Part shown: one piece after another, positions 41,790 through 50,835 of the stretch | Numbering within the stretch: position 1 is the stretch's first letter | Layout of the letters: every line of letters starts with the position of its first letter | Assembly (NCBI RefSeq): GCF_900637205.1 | Contig: NZ_LR134355.1 | Span: forward strand, 4,588,001 to 4,652,000 | From: Mycolicibacterium chitae | GTDB taxonomy: Bacteria > Actinomycetota > Actinomycetes > Mycobacteriales > Mycobacteriaceae | DNA length: 64,000 nt | Direction: 5' to 3' | Made by a program: the position numbers and the translations under genes | Notes under the pieces: model-generated | What the model saw: the letters and a program-made list of their open reading frames with translations, nothing else | What the model was told of the DNA's origin: nothing | The model's database searches: none

Positions 41790-43031
41790 ATGCACCACGA
41801 AGCCGACCTGAAAGCAGTTATGCCTGAGGAGTTCGAACTCGAGTCCGCGACAAACTTCGCCGTCATGCTGGCCTGGGTGGCCGGGGCGGTGGTGGCCGCC
41901 TACTTCGTCGGGGTGGGACTGTCGTGGGCCGCACAGCGCCTCGGCCGGCGCAGCGACTGGATCCGCGACCTCGTCGTGCTGACCCGCCGACCCGTGCGCG
42001 CGATGTTGATGATCGTCGCCGCGACCATCGCGCTGGACCGGACCTCCGATGCCGACGCATCCTGGCGCGGCTGGGTGGACCACAGCCTGCGCATCCTGAT
42101 GATCGCCGCGGTCACCTGGCTGCTGGCCAACCTGGTGCAGGTCGCCGAGCGACGGATGATCGCCCGCTTCGGCGGCGGCGACACCGGCCTGACCGACGCC
42201 GACCTGCACCGCCGCAAGGTCCGCACCCAGGTGACGGTGCTGCGCCGGTTGGCGGTGGCCGTCGTCGTCCTGCTGGGCATCGCCGCGATGCTGATGACGT
42301 TCCCGTCGTTCGCCGACATCGGGACCACGCTGTTCGCCTCCGCCGGCGTGCTCTCGGTGGTCGCTGGCCTGGCCGCGCAGACCTCGCTGGGCGCGGTGTT
42401 CGCGGGCCTGCAGATCGCCTTCACCGACGCCATCCGGGTGGGCGATGTCGTGGTGATCGAGAAGGAGTGGGGCCGCATCGAGGAGATCACGCTGACCTAC
42501 GTCGTGGTCACCATCTGGGACGAGCGCCGGCTGATCCTGCCGTGCACGTACTTCACCACCACCCCGTTCGAGAACTGGACGCGCAACGCCACCGAGGTGA
42601 TGGGCATCGTGGAACTCGACGTGGACTTCACCGTCCCGCTCGACGAGATGCGCACCGAACTCAAGCGCATCCTGGCCGCCAACGAGCACCTGTGGGACGA
42701 GCGCCTGGGCGTCCTCGAGGTCACCAGCGCCATCAACGGCTACGTGCGGGTGTGGATCACCATCAGCGCGCCGAACTCCAGCGCCCTGTGGGGCCTGCGC
42801 TGCGCCGTGCGCGAGGCCATGATCAACTGGCTGCAACGCCGCGAATCCGCCCTGCCGCGTTGGCGTTTCGAGCCCGCCCCCACTCCGGACCCACGGGAGC
42901 GACGGGCGGTCACCACGTCGCGGGTGGCCAGCGAGGGGGTGTTCACCGGCAGCCAGGAGGCCGAGGAACGCGCCCGCGCCTTCGAGGGGGACGACGAGCG
43001 CGTCCCCGAGTCGGGTAGCCGATTACGCTAG
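41790..43031 (+). CDS. MscS-family mechanosensitive channel
   Basis: A 413-residue membrane protein. After a short N-terminal stretch there are about four transmembrane helices (31-50, 70-85, 105-120 and 155-175). The pore-lining TM3 follows: DIGTTLFASAGVLSVVAGLA, then AAQTSLGAVFAGLQIAFTDA and IRVGDVVVIE, the classic MscS signature and start of the beta domain. The C-terminal vestibule (FENWTRNATEVMGIVELDVDF) and an acidic tail follow. It gates on membrane tension to release solutes on hypo-osmotic shock. ATG 41790 is used and ATG 41820 is a possible alternative. It is followed by a P450 gene after 57 bp and both may share a transcript, though no functional link is evident. Confidence 0.9.
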   Translation: MHHEADLKAVMPEEFELESATNFAVMLAWVAGAVVAAYFVGVGLSWAAQRLGRRSDWIRDLVVLTRRPVRAMLMIVAATIALDRTSDADASWRGWVDHSLRILMIAAVTWLLANLVQVAERRMIARFGGGDTGLTDADLHRRKVRTQVTVLRRLAVAVVVLLGIAAMLMTFPSFADIGTTLFASAGVLSVVAGLAAQTSLGAVFAGLQIAFTDAIRVGDVVVIEKEWGRIEEITLTYVVVTIWDERRLILPCTYFTTTPFENWTRNATEVMGIVELDVDFTVPLDEMRTELKRILAANEHLWDERLGVLEVTSAINGYVRVWITISAPNSSALWGLRCAVREAMINWLQRRESALPRWRFEPAPTPDPRERRAVTTSRVASEGVFTGSQEAEERARAFEGDDERVPESGSRLR

Positions 43032-43088
43032 TCCGCCCCCGGCCGCGCCGGTCACGATCGCCTCGGAAGCCCGCACCGAGGAGCCGTG

Positions 43089-44321
43089 ATGACCATCGAA
43101 CTCGACCGCCCGCCCAGCGTGTTCGACGCCGGATTCCCGTCCGTCGAGTACGACCATCTGCCGCGCCCCGAGGACGCGCACGCGGTCCTTCGCCAGGCCC
43201 GGGCGCAGGCACCTATCGCGCTCGGACCGCACGGACCGGAATTGCTGACCTACGAGCTGGTCCACGCCGTGCTGCGCGATCCTCGATTCACCGTCCCGCC
43301 CGGATTCACCCTGGCCGCCCAAGGGATCACCGCCGGCGAGTTGTGGGACCGGGTGGCCAGCAGCCTGCTGAGCCTGGAGGGGCAGGCCCACCATCGGCTG
43401 CGCCGCCTGGTGGCCAAGGCGTTCGCACCGCGCGCCGCCGCCCGGATCCGGCCCACCATCGCCGGGGTCATCGACGACCTCGTGACGCCGCTGACCGCCG
43501 TCGGGCGCTGCGACATCGTCACCGACGTCGCCGAGAAGTACCCCATCCCGGTCATCTGCGCGCTGCTCGGCACCGACCGCGCCGACTGGAGACTGTTCTC
43601 CGACTGGACCGACGACATCATGAAGACGTTCAGCTGGGAAGCGGCCGCCGCCGAGCCGACCATCGTGCGCTCGTGGCGGGAGCTGGACGCCTACCTCGGC
43701 GACGTGATCGAGGCCCGCCGCCACGCCCCCACCGACGACCTGCTCTCCGAGTTGGTGCACGCCGAGGACGACGGCGACCGCCTGTCCCGCGAGGAGGTCC
43801 TGATGCTCGCCTCCACCTTGCTGTTGGCCGGCACCGACACCACCCGCAACCAGGTCGCCGCGGCGGTGGAAACGCTCTGCGAACACCCCGACCAGTGGGC
43901 GCTGCTGGCCGCGCACCCGGAGCTGGTGCCCAACGCCGTCGACGAGACGTTGCGCTACTCCCCGATCGGCATCGGCCTGTTCCGGTCCGCACCCGTCGAC
44001 GTGGAACTCGGCGGAGTGACCATCCCGGCCGGGACACTGCTGCTCCTCAACGGCGCCAGCGCCAACCGGGACCCCGGGGCCTTCGCCGACCCCGACCGGT
44101 TCGACGTCACCCGCGAATTCTCTTCTCAGGTACTGACATTCGGCGGCGGCGTGCACTTCTGCCTGGGCTCGCACCTGGCCCGCGCGGAGCTGATCGAGGC
44201 GTTGACCGTGATCACCCGACGCATGCCCAATCCGCGCCGCCGAGCGTGCGCCCCGTGGAAGCCGCTGACCGGGGTGACCGGCCCGAGCGCCCTGCCCCTC
44301 GAGTTCGACACCGGGTTCTGA
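43089..44321 (+). CDS. Cytochrome P450
   Basis: A 410-residue soluble bacterial P450. The I-helix motif is LLLAGTDTTRNQ (A247-G248-T249-D250-T251-T252). The ExxR is in DETLRYSP. The haem loop FGGGVHFCLGSHLAR has the axial C358. It needs ferredoxin/ferredoxin reductase partners, none of which is nearby. The start is ATG 43089; an in-frame GTG directly before it at 43086 is possible, with GAGGA upstream. The CYP family cannot be assigned from motifs alone. The position between the MscS gene and pckG differs from M. tuberculosis, where nadR and Rv0213c lie. A bidirectional terminator follows. Confidence 0.93.
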   Translation: MTIELDRPPSVFDAGFPSVEYDHLPRPEDAHAVLRQARAQAPIALGPHGPELLTYELVHAVLRDPRFTVPPGFTLAAQGITAGELWDRVASSLLSLEGQAHHRLRRLVAKAFAPRAAARIRPTIAGVIDDLVTPLTAVGRCDIVTDVAEKYPIPVICALLGTDRADWRLFSDWTDDIMKTFSWEAAAAEPTIVRSWRELDAYLGDVIEARRHAPTDDLLSELVHAEDDGDRLSREEVLMLASTLLLAGTDTTRNQVAAAVETLCEHPDQWALLAAHPELVPNAVDETLRYSPIGIGLFRSAPVDVELGGVTIPAGTLLLLNGASANRDPGAFADPDRFDVTREFSSQVLTFGGGVHFCLGSHLARAELIEALTVITRRMPNPRRRACAPWKPLTGVTGPSALPLEFDTGF

Positions 44322-44337
44322 ACGCGGCCCGAAACGC

Positions 44338-44373
44338 GGAATCGCCCAATCCCGAACGGGATTGGGCGATTCC
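44338..44373. terminator. Bidirectional hairpin terminator between P450 and pckG
   Basis: A perfect 16-bp stem (44338-44353 and 44358-44373) with loop GAAC. It lies between the convergent P450 and pckG genes, 23 bp from the pckG stop. There is no T-tract, but the stem is strong. Confidence 0.8.
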
Positions 44374-44396
44374 GACCAAGCAGTCAGACCAAGGGA

Positions 44397-46214
44397 TCAG
44401 GCCAGGCGCTGCTTCAGCGCCTCGAACTCGTCCTTGATGCCGGTCGGCAGCTTCTCGCCGACGAACTCGAACCACTCCTCGATCTGCGGCAGTTCGGCGC
44501 GCCACTCCTCGGCGCTGACCTCGAGCGCCTCGTTGACGTCGCCGGCGTCCACGTCCAGGCCGTCCAGGTCCAGGTCGTCGGCCGACGGCACGATGCCGAT
44601 CGGGGTCGAACGACCCTCGGCCTTGTTCTCGATGCGCTCGATGGCCCACTTGAGCACCCGGCTGTTCTCGCCGAAGCCCGGCCACAGGAACCGGCCGTCG
44701 TCGCCGCGGCGGAACCAGTTGACGAAGAACACCGCCGGCATCTTGGACTCGTCGGCGTTCTTGCCGATGTTGATCCAGTGCTGGAAGTAGTCACCGACGT
44801 TGTAGCCGAGGAACGGCAGCATGGCCATCGGGTCGCGGCGCACGGTACCCACCTTGCCCTCGGCGGCGGCGGTCTGCTCGGAACCCAGTGTGGCGCCGAT
44901 GAATACGCCGTGCTGCCAGTCGCGGGCCTGGGTGATCAGCGGCACCGTGGTCTTGCGGCGGCCGCCGAACAGGATCGCCGAGATCGGCACCCCCTGCGGG
45001 TCGTCCCACTCCGGGGCCAGCGTCGGGCACTGCGAGATCGGGGTGCAGTAGCGCGAGTTCGGATGCGCGGCCTTCTCGTCGGACTCCGGGGTCCAGTCGC
45101 GGCCCTTCCAGTCGATCAGGTGCTGCGGGTCGCCCTCGAGGCCCTCCCACCACACGTCGCCGTCGTCGGTCTTGGCGACGTTGGTGAACACGGTGTTGCC
45201 GCCGGCGATGGTCTTCATGGCGTTGGGGTTGGAGTCCCAGTTGGTGCCCGGCGCCACGCCGAAGAAACCGAACTCGGGGTTGACGGCGTAGAGCCGGCCG
45301 TCCTTCCCGAACCGCATCCACGCGATGTCGTCACCGACGGTCTCGGCGCGCCACCCCGGGATGGTGGGCTGCAGCATCGCGAGGTTGGTCTTGCCGCATG
45401 CCGACGGGAAGGCGGCGGCAATGAAGTAGGCCTTGTTCTCCGGCGAGATCAGCTTGAGGATCAGCATGTGCTCGGCCAGCCAGCCCTCGTCGTGGGCCAT
45501 CGCCGAGGCGATCCGCAGCGAGTAACACTTCTTGCCCAGCAGCGCGTTGCCGCCGTAACCCGAACCGTAGCTCCAGATTTCGCGGGTTTCAGGGAAGTGG
45601 GTGATGTACTTGGTGTCGTTGCACGGCCAGGGCACGTCCTTCTGCCCGGCTTCCAGCGGCGCGCCGATCGAGTGCAGCGCCTTGACGAAGAACCCGTCGT
45701 CGCCCATCTTGTCCAGCGCGGCCTGCCCCATCCGGGTCATGGTGCGCATGGAGACGACGACGTACTCGGAGTCGGTGAGCTCGACACCCAGCTTGGGGTC
45801 CTCGGCGTCCAGCGGACCCATGCAGAACGGGACGACGTACATGGTGCGGCCGCGCATCGAACCGCGGTACAGGTCGGTCATGATGCCGCGCATCTCGGCC
45901 GGGTCCATCCAGTTGTTGGTGGGGCCGGCGTCGATCTCACGCTCGGAGCAGATGAAGGTGCGGGATTCGACGCGGGCGACGTCGGAGGGGTCGGACAGCG
46001 CAAGGTAGGAATTGGGCTGCTTCTCGGGGTTGAGCCGCTGGAACGTGCCCGCCTCGACCAGGCCCTCGCACAGCCGGTTGTACTCTTCGTCGGATCCGTC
46101 AGCAAACACCACCCGATCGGGCTGCGTGAGTTCGGCAACTTCCGTAACCCAGGCAAGCAGGCCCTGATGTTTGGTCGGCGCGGTGTCCAGACCCGGAATA
46201 GTCGCTGAAGTCAT
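44397..46214 (-). CDS. pckG: Phosphoenolpyruvate carboxykinase (GTP)
   Basis: A 605-residue GTP-dependent PEPCK converting oxaloacetate and GTP to PEP, GDP and CO2, the gateway of gluconeogenesis from lipids. The kinase-1a/P-loop is [18 protein letters not shown], with the PEPCK-specific hyper-reactive Cys. The metal and oxaloacetate sites lie in [28 protein letters not shown] and [14 protein letters not shown]. The length equals that of mycobacterial PckG (called pckA in some annotations, Rv0211). Start ATG 46214 has AGGAG 7 nt before it. It is transcribed alone from a 380-bp gene-free region. Growth on fatty acids or cholesterol made possible by the many lipid genes here would require this enzyme. 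Confidence 0.97.
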   Translation of the reverse strand: MTSATIPGLDTAPTKHQGLLAWVTEVAELTQPDRVVFADGSDEEYNRLCEGLVEAGTFQRLNPEKQPNSYLALSDPSDVARVESRTFICSEREIDAGPTNNWMDPAEMRGIMTDLYRGSMRGRTMYVVPFCMGPLDAEDPKLGVELTDSEYVVVSMRTMTRMGQAALDKMGDDGFFVKALHSIGAPLEAGQKDVPWPCNDTKYITHFPETREIWSYGSGYGGNALLGKKCYSLRIASAMAHDEGWLAEHMLILKLISPENKAYFIAAAFPSACGKTNLAMLQPTIPGWRAETVGDDIAWMRFGKDGRLYAVNPEFGFFGVAPGTNWDSNPNAMKTIAGGNTVFTNVAKTDDGDVWWEGLEGDPQHLIDWKGRDWTPESDEKAAHPNSRYCTPISQCPTLAPEWDDPQGVPISAILFGGRRKTTVPLITQARDWQHGVFIGATLGSEQTAAAEGKVGTVRRDPMAMLPFLGYNVGDYFQHWINIGKNADESKMPAVFFVNWFRRGDDGRFLWPGFGENSRVLKWAIERIENKAEGRSTPIGIVPSADDLDLDGLDVDAGDVNEALEVSAEEWRAELPQIEEWFEFVGEKLPTGIKDEFEALKQRLA

Positions 46215-46594
46215 GAAAATCTCCTGCTCACGTTGATTCGCGTATCACCCTCGAGGACGCTAGCCCCCATCTGACGGACGACTCGTCTCGACAGCCATCC
46301 CTAATACGAGGTTAACGTGGGTGAGCGAACCGCGGACCATCGAGGGCATGTCCGATCACTCACAGGAACGATTCAGACTGGGTTACCTGGCCGGTTCGCC
46401 CCCGCAACTGTGACCCAAGTCGCAATCTGGGGTCTCCGGGCGCACCTAACCACGGGATTTTCGGCGCGCCACCCGTCGCACGCGCCCCGCCCGTCGAGCA
46501 GACCCCCCACCGGCACCCCGGCCGCTCGGAGGCCGTTCCCCGGGCCGCGCGGACCGGCCGGCGAGCCCGATCGACTGCCCCGCGAGGACGCCGC
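46215..46594. other. Gene-free interval carrying the pckG promoter
   Basis: A 380-bp space between pckG and the dynamin-like genes, both on the minus strand. Nearest pckG are the Shine-Dalgarno sequence and, further out, CGTTAACC (within 46309-46318), which contains GTTAAC. The rest is GC-rich with open frames that have no start context or family resemblance. I see no gene in it. Confidence 0.5.
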
Positions 46595-48103
46595 TCAGTC
46601 CGATTCGGAGCCGTGTCCGGCAACCGCCTCGGTCCCCGCTTCCGCATCCTCAGTTACCGAGCGACCGTTGTGCTCGGACCCGGGATCGGGGTCCCCCAAC
46701 TCGGCGCGCACCGCCGCCAGCGCGGCGCCCAGCGTGGGCGCGGCCGCGTCCCGGGCGGCCCTGGCCTGCGCGCCGGCGGCCTCGTGCGCCCGCAGTTCGG
46801 CGTCGATGGTGCGGACCTGTTCGGCCACCCTGACCTGGTCGGCCTCGGCCTGCTGGGACAGCGCCGAGGTCATCGACATCTCGGCGGCCAGCACCCGGGT
46901 CGCGACGGTCTGATCCAGCGCCGCGCGCAGACCCGCGGTGCGTTCGCCGATCCAGCGGTCCAGCACGGCCCGGTCGTGCAGCAACGACCGGGTGTTGACC
47001 ATCCAGACCGCCACCGCCGCCCCGAGCAGCAGGCACACCACGGCGCCCAGCGCGGTCAGCCCCGGCGCCAGATCCGCGAACAGGCGGCTCAGCGTCAAGG
47101 CGATGCCCAGCCCGAACCCGGCGCCCACCAACACCGTCAGCCGGGTCTCGAGGCGTCGCGATTTCAGCGGGGGCGGCCCGACGCCCGGCTGGCTGGCCAT
47201 CGGGGTGGCGCCGGGATCCGCGGGCAGCCCGAGTTCGGCGGCCAGGTCGGTGAGGTGCTCGGTGATGCCAGTGTCGACCTCGTTGACGACGGTGCCGATG
47301 CGGCGTTCGACGTAGGCCAGGTACTCGGGCAGGCCGCGGCGGTTGACCGCGCCGGCGTCCTCCTGCAGTTCGGTGCGCACCGAGGTGCAGCGGTTGCGGG
47401 CGAAGTAGGACAGCTGCACCCGGGCCTGCTGGATCTGGCTGCGCAGGGCGACCGCCCGTTCCGAGCGGCCCACCCGCACGCCGCGCAGGGCCTCGGCGCG
47501 CTCGGTGCGCAACGCCTCGACGCGGGCCTCGCGGCCGGCGCCGTCGGCCGCGATGTCGTACTGGTCGGCGGTGGATTGCAGTCGAAATTCCCACGCCCGC
47601 AACCGGTTCCGTCGCGACACGGTGTCGTCGGACAGGGCGGCGTCCAGTTCGGTGAGCAGGTCCTCGCAGCGCGGCGCGCCCAGGTCGGGCGCGGCGGCCA
47701 CCGCGACCCACGGCACCCGCGCATACCGCGGCGCGTGCGCGGCCAGCGTCTCGCGGTCGGCGGCGAGCACCTCGGACCAGTTGCGGTGGGCGTCGACCTT
47801 GGTCAGCGCGCAGATCACCACGTCGGTGTGGGCGGCGGCCAGGTCCAGCACGGCGCAGTCCGATCGCGTCAGCGGCGCGGCGGCCGAGGCCACGAACACC
47901 ACCGCCACCGGGACCTCCCCCGGCCCCAGCTCGTCGGCCTCGACGAACTCCACGTCGGGCCGCCGATCCGCCAGCAGCCGGGCCACGCTGGTGGACCCGG
48001 CCAGCCAGGGGCCCGTCACCAGCACGACGTCGCGGCGGCGCACCCCGGGCGCCCGGACCTCGGGTGCCAACGTCGTGACGAACTCGTCGACGGCGCCCGT
48101 CAT
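46595..48103 (-). CDS. Dynamin-like GTPase-related membrane protein (Rv0210 type)
   Basis: A 502-residue protein. The N-terminal G-domain-like part has VVLVTGPWLAGSTSVARLL at the P-loop position, where the Walker lysine is replaced by Ser (GPWLAGST). AALTKVDAHRNW matches the guanine-specifying (N/T)KxD motif. A helical middle with many Arg/Glu heptads (about residues 170-290) follows. Two adjacent transmembrane helices (about 325-375, LTVLVGAGFGLGIALTLSRL and LTALGAVVCLLLGAAVAVWM) precede a coiled-coil tail. The layout is that of bacterial dynamin-like proteins such as IniA/IniC, which remodel membranes. The ATG overlaps the stop of the partner gene by 4 bp. Activity is doubtful without the lysine. 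Confidence 0.8.
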   Translation of the reverse strand: MTGAVDEFVTTLAPEVRAPGVRRRDVVLVTGPWLAGSTSVARLLADRRPDVEFVEADELGPGEVPVAVVFVASAAAPLTRSDCAVLDLAAAHTDVVICALTKVDAHRNWSEVLAADRETLAAHAPRYARVPWVAVAAAPDLGAPRCEDLLTELDAALSDDTVSRRNRLRAWEFRLQSTADQYDIAADGAGREARVEALRTERAEALRGVRVGRSERAVALRSQIQQARVQLSYFARNRCTSVRTELQEDAGAVNRRGLPEYLAYVERRIGTVVNEVDTGITEHLTDLAAELGLPADPGATPMASQPGVGPPPLKSRRLETRLTVLVGAGFGLGIALTLSRLFADLAPGLTALGAVVCLLLGAAVAVWMVNTRSLLHDRAVLDRWIGERTAGLRAALDQTVATRVLAAEMSMTSALSQQAEADQVRVAEQVRTIDAELRAHEAAGAQARAARDAAAPTLGAALAAVRAELGDPDPGSEHNGRSVTEDAEAGTEAVAGHGSESD

Positions 48104-49098
48104 CGTCGTCCGCCGGTGAGCCGCAGCGCCCCGCGCGCGATGTCCAGCCCGCAGTCGCGGTGCAGCGCCGAGACCGGTCCGGCCGCGTAGCGGCGCCAGT
48201 GCAGGGCCGACGGCACCCCGCCGGCATCCAGCCCACCGACCACGTCCGCACCCACGACGTCGCCGGCGGCGGCCATCCGGGCCAGCACGACGTCGTCACC
48301 GGCGAGCAGTTCGGCGGTCGTCACGTCGGTGATGGCCCGCGCCGCGAGCGCCTCGCACGCGGCCACGATGCGGCGGTAGCGGGCCGCGGCCCCGGCGGTC
48401 TCGATGGCGGCGCGCAGCCCGTCGAGGCCGCTGACGGCCGCGAGCAGCCCGCGCAGCTGCGCGGCGGTGGCCCGCGGGGTCTCCCGCAACGCCACGACGG
48501 CGTGCGCGATGCCGTAGGGCTCCAGCGCCTCGAGCAGGCGTCGCCGCCGCGCGCCGGGCAGCGGATGCGGCGCGGTCACGAAGTCGTCGGCCGAACTCAG
48601 CTGCGCCGGTTCGGTGACCAGGAGCCCCAGCGCGGCCAGCAGGTCGTCGTCGAGCACCGCCGGGTCCGCGGCGGCCAGGGCGGTCGGCGCCACGAAGGCG
48701 TGCACCGGGACCCCGATGGCGGCGCCCAGCGCCTCGGCCTGCCGTCGGGCCCGCTGCATCGGGCCGCCGCGCGCCAGGCCGGTCAGGTCCGCCTTGTTGA
48801 GGACGACGAGATCGGCGCCGTCGGCCAGCGCCCGCCGGTCCTCGGGCTTGCACACCTCGGCGAGCACGTAGATCCGCACATCGGCACGGGCCTCGGGTTC
48901 GATCGAATGGCCGTCGGCGCGCAGCGCGGCCGCGGTCGCGCTGCGTCCGACCCCGCGGCGGCCGCGCACCGCGAGGCGCAGCGGCGCGGCCACCTCATCG
49001 GCCAGTTCATCGGCCAGCGCGGCCAGCTCGGGATCGTCCGTCTGCGCCGCGCAGCGTCTCAGCGCCTCGGTGAAGATCTGCTGCCCCTGTCCGCTCAT
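48100..49098 (-). CDS. Dynamin-associated GTPase-like protein (Rv0209 type)
   Basis: A 332-residue protein encoded just before the dynamin-like membrane protein, with which it overlaps by 4 bp. LRLAVRGRRGVGRSATAAAL is a P-loop in which the Walker lysine is Arg. LVVLNKADLTG is a good NKxD motif and AIGVPVHAFVAP follows as in Ras-like GTPases. No transmembrane helix is evident. It probably acts as a heteromeric partner of the next protein, as bacterial dynamins often come in pairs. ATG 49098 (MSGQGQQIF) is preferred over an upstream start whose extension resembles non-coding sequence. It corresponds by order to Rv0209 (361 residues). Confidence 0.8.
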   Translation of the reverse strand: MSGQGQQIFTEALRRCAAQTDDPELAALADELADEVAAPLRLAVRGRRGVGRSATAAALRADGHSIEPEARADVRIYVLAEVCKPEDRRALADGADLVVLNKADLTGLARGGPMQRARRQAEALGAAIGVPVHAFVAPTALAAADPAVLDDDLLAALGLLVTEPAQLSSADDFVTAPHPLPGARRRRLLEALEPYGIAHAVVALRETPRATAAQLRGLLAAVSGLDGLRAAIETAGAAARYRRIVAACEALAARAITDVTTAELLAGDDVVLARMAAAGDVVGADVVGGLDAGGVPSALHWRRYAAGPVSALHRDCGLDIARGALRLTGGRR

Positions 49099-49236
49099 CC
49101 CGGTGCCATCGTGGCACCTGCGCGTGCCCCGCGCGAGCCACTTCCCGCCGGATTGTGCACAGCTCGCAGGCAACTGTTGGGTATCAATCCGTCCCGCGAT
49201 GCGGGCCTCGATGCGCGCATGGGAGACGATATAGGG

Positions 49237-49989
49237 ATGCGTGCGCAACCTGGAACCGAACCGGCGGAGCGTTCCGCCGAGGCGGACGACCGGTCAGCAG
49301 CACCTCAGCACCGCCGGGTGACCAGTTTTCGGACCCGCCGTTCGACGTTGAGCGACGCCCAACACGCCACCTGGAACCGGCGGTGGCCGGAGCTGGGCGT
49401 CGTCGCGCGGACCGGGCACGAGAACCCCGAGCGACTGGACACCGCGGCCTGGTTCGGCCGCGAGGCGCCGCTGGTGCTCGAGATCGGCTGCGGAACCGGC
49501 ACCTCGACCCTGGCGATGGCCCAGGCCGAACCGGACATCGACGTCATGGCCGTGGAGGTCTACAAGCGCGGCTTGGCCCAGCTGCTGGCCGCCATCGACC
49601 GCGAGCAGGTCACCAACATCCGGCTGATCCGCGGCGACGGCGTCGACGTCCTCGAGCACCTGATCACCCCGGCATCGCTGACCGGGGTGCGGGTCTTCTT
49701 CCCCGACCCGTGGCCCAAGGCACGGCACCACAAGCGTCGGCTGCTGCAGCCCGCCACCGTCGCGCTGATCGCCGACGGCCTGCGCCCGGGCGGGATCCTG
49801 CACGCGGCCACCGATCATGCCGACTACGCCGAGCAGATCGCGGAGGTCGGCGACGCCGAGCCCCGGCTGCGGCGGATCTCGGCGACGGACCCGCTGCCCA
49901 TCTCGGTGCAGCGCCCCACCACCAAGTACGAGTCCAAGGCGCACACCGCCGGCAGCGCGGTCACCGAGCTGCTGTGGGAGCGACTGTGA
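49237..49989 (+). CDS. trmB: tRNA (guanine-N7)-methyltransferase
   Basis: A 250-residue SAM-dependent enzyme making m7G46 in tRNA. LVLEIGCGTGTSTLAMAQ is the SAM motif, VRVFFPDPWPKARHHKRRL the hallmark TrmB stretch and RPTTKYESKA the C-terminal signature. A disordered N-terminal extension of about 50 residues is common in mycobacteria. ATG 49237 is used and ATG 49219 in the same frame is possible. It begins an apparent operon trmB - NYN protein, which continues to mmpL3 as in M. tuberculosis (Rv0208c, Rv0207c, Rv0206c). Confidence 0.94.
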   Translation: MRAQPGTEPAERSAEADDRSAAPQHRRVTSFRTRRSTLSDAQHATWNRRWPELGVVARTGHENPERLDTAAWFGREAPLVLEIGCGTGTSTLAMAQAEPDIDVMAVEVYKRGLAQLLAAIDREQVTNIRLIRGDGVDVLEHLITPASLTGVRVFFPDPWPKARHHKRRLLQPATVALIADGLRPGGILHAATDHADYAEQIAEVGDAEPRLRRISATDPLPISVQRPTTKYESKAHTAGSAVTELLWERL

Positions 49990-49991
49990 CC

Positions 49992-50741
49992 ATGACCGAC
50001 ACGGACGTGAGCGCAGCGCAGGCCGACATCGACGATGACCTCGATGCCGCCCCCGATGAGGCCGACATCACCGAGCCCATCGATGACGATTCGCTGACCG
50101 CGTCCGAGGCCCCGCCGGTGCTGCGGGTCCTGTTGGTCTGGGACGCCCCGAATCTCGACATGGGGCTGGGGGCGATCCTCGGCGGCCGCCCGACCGCCGC
50201 CTACCGCCCGCGTTTCGACGCGCTGGGCCGCTGGCTGCTGGGCCGCACCGCGGAGATCTCGGCGGATTTCCCGGGCCGCACCGTGGAGCCCGAGGCCACC
50301 GTTTTCACCAATATCGCCCCAGGTAGCGCCGATGTCGTCCGGCCCTGGGTGGAGGCGCTGCGTAACGTCGGTTTCGCTGTCTTCGCCAAACCGAAAGTTG
50401 ACGACGACAGCGATGTCGACAGCGACATGCTCGACCACATCGCGCTGCGGCGCTCCGAGGGGCTCGGCGCCCTGTTGGTGGCCTCGGCCGACGGTCAGGC
50501 GTTTCGGCTCCCGCTGGAGCAGATAGCCAGGGATGACGGCACCGACGTGCAGGTCCTCGGATTTCGTGAACATGCCAGCTGGGCGCTAGCGTCGGATACC
50601 TTGGAGTTCGTCGACCTGGAAGACATTCCCGGTGTCTTTCGGGAGCCGCTCCCGCGAATCGGCCTAGATTCGCTACCGGAAGAGGGGGCGTGGCTGCAGC
50701 CTTTCAGGCCGTTGTCCTCGCTGCTTGCGTCTCGGGCATGA
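49992..50741 (+). CDS. NYN-domain protein (Rv0207c type)
   Basis: A 249-residue protein with a very acidic N-terminal tail (first 40 residues) followed by an NYN/PIN-like putative nuclease fold. LRVLLVWDAPNLDMGLG holds the first acidic residue. DVDSDMLDHIALRRSEG and ALLVASADGQAFRLPL supply further conserved Asp, as in NYN ribonucleases. An RNA-processing role is inferred from the fold and from trmB beside it. A GTG at 49986 overlapping the trmB stop (GTGA) is an alternative start two codons upstream. No membrane segment is present. Confidence 0.85.
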   Translation: MTDTDVSAAQADIDDDLDAAPDEADITEPIDDDSLTASEAPPVLRVLLVWDAPNLDMGLGAILGGRPTAAYRPRFDALGRWLLGRTAEISADFPGRTVEPEATVFTNIAPGSADVVRPWVEALRNVGFAVFAKPKVDDDSDVDSDMLDHIALRRSEGLGALLVASADGQAFRLPLEQIARDDGTDVQVLGFREHASWALASDTLEFVDLEDIPGVFREPLPRIGLDSLPEEGAWLQPFRPLSSLLASRA

Positions 50742-50835
50742 CTGCAACCGCCTGCTGATGGACAACTTCACAAACTTTCATAGCCAGTGTGCGCCGAGCG
50801 CATACCCAGACTTTTAAAGAGCGTTAGGAGATTAC

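Noticed and set aside
46317-46913. 198-codon + strand frame spanning the pckG upstream gap
   Set aside because: No ribosome binding site, Pro/Arg/Ser-rich, and overlaps the dynamin-like gene in antisense; treated as non-coding.
49099-49248. Longer start for the Rv0209-type protein
   Set aside because: Extension lacks family resemblance and overlaps the trmB start; MSGQGQQ start fits better.
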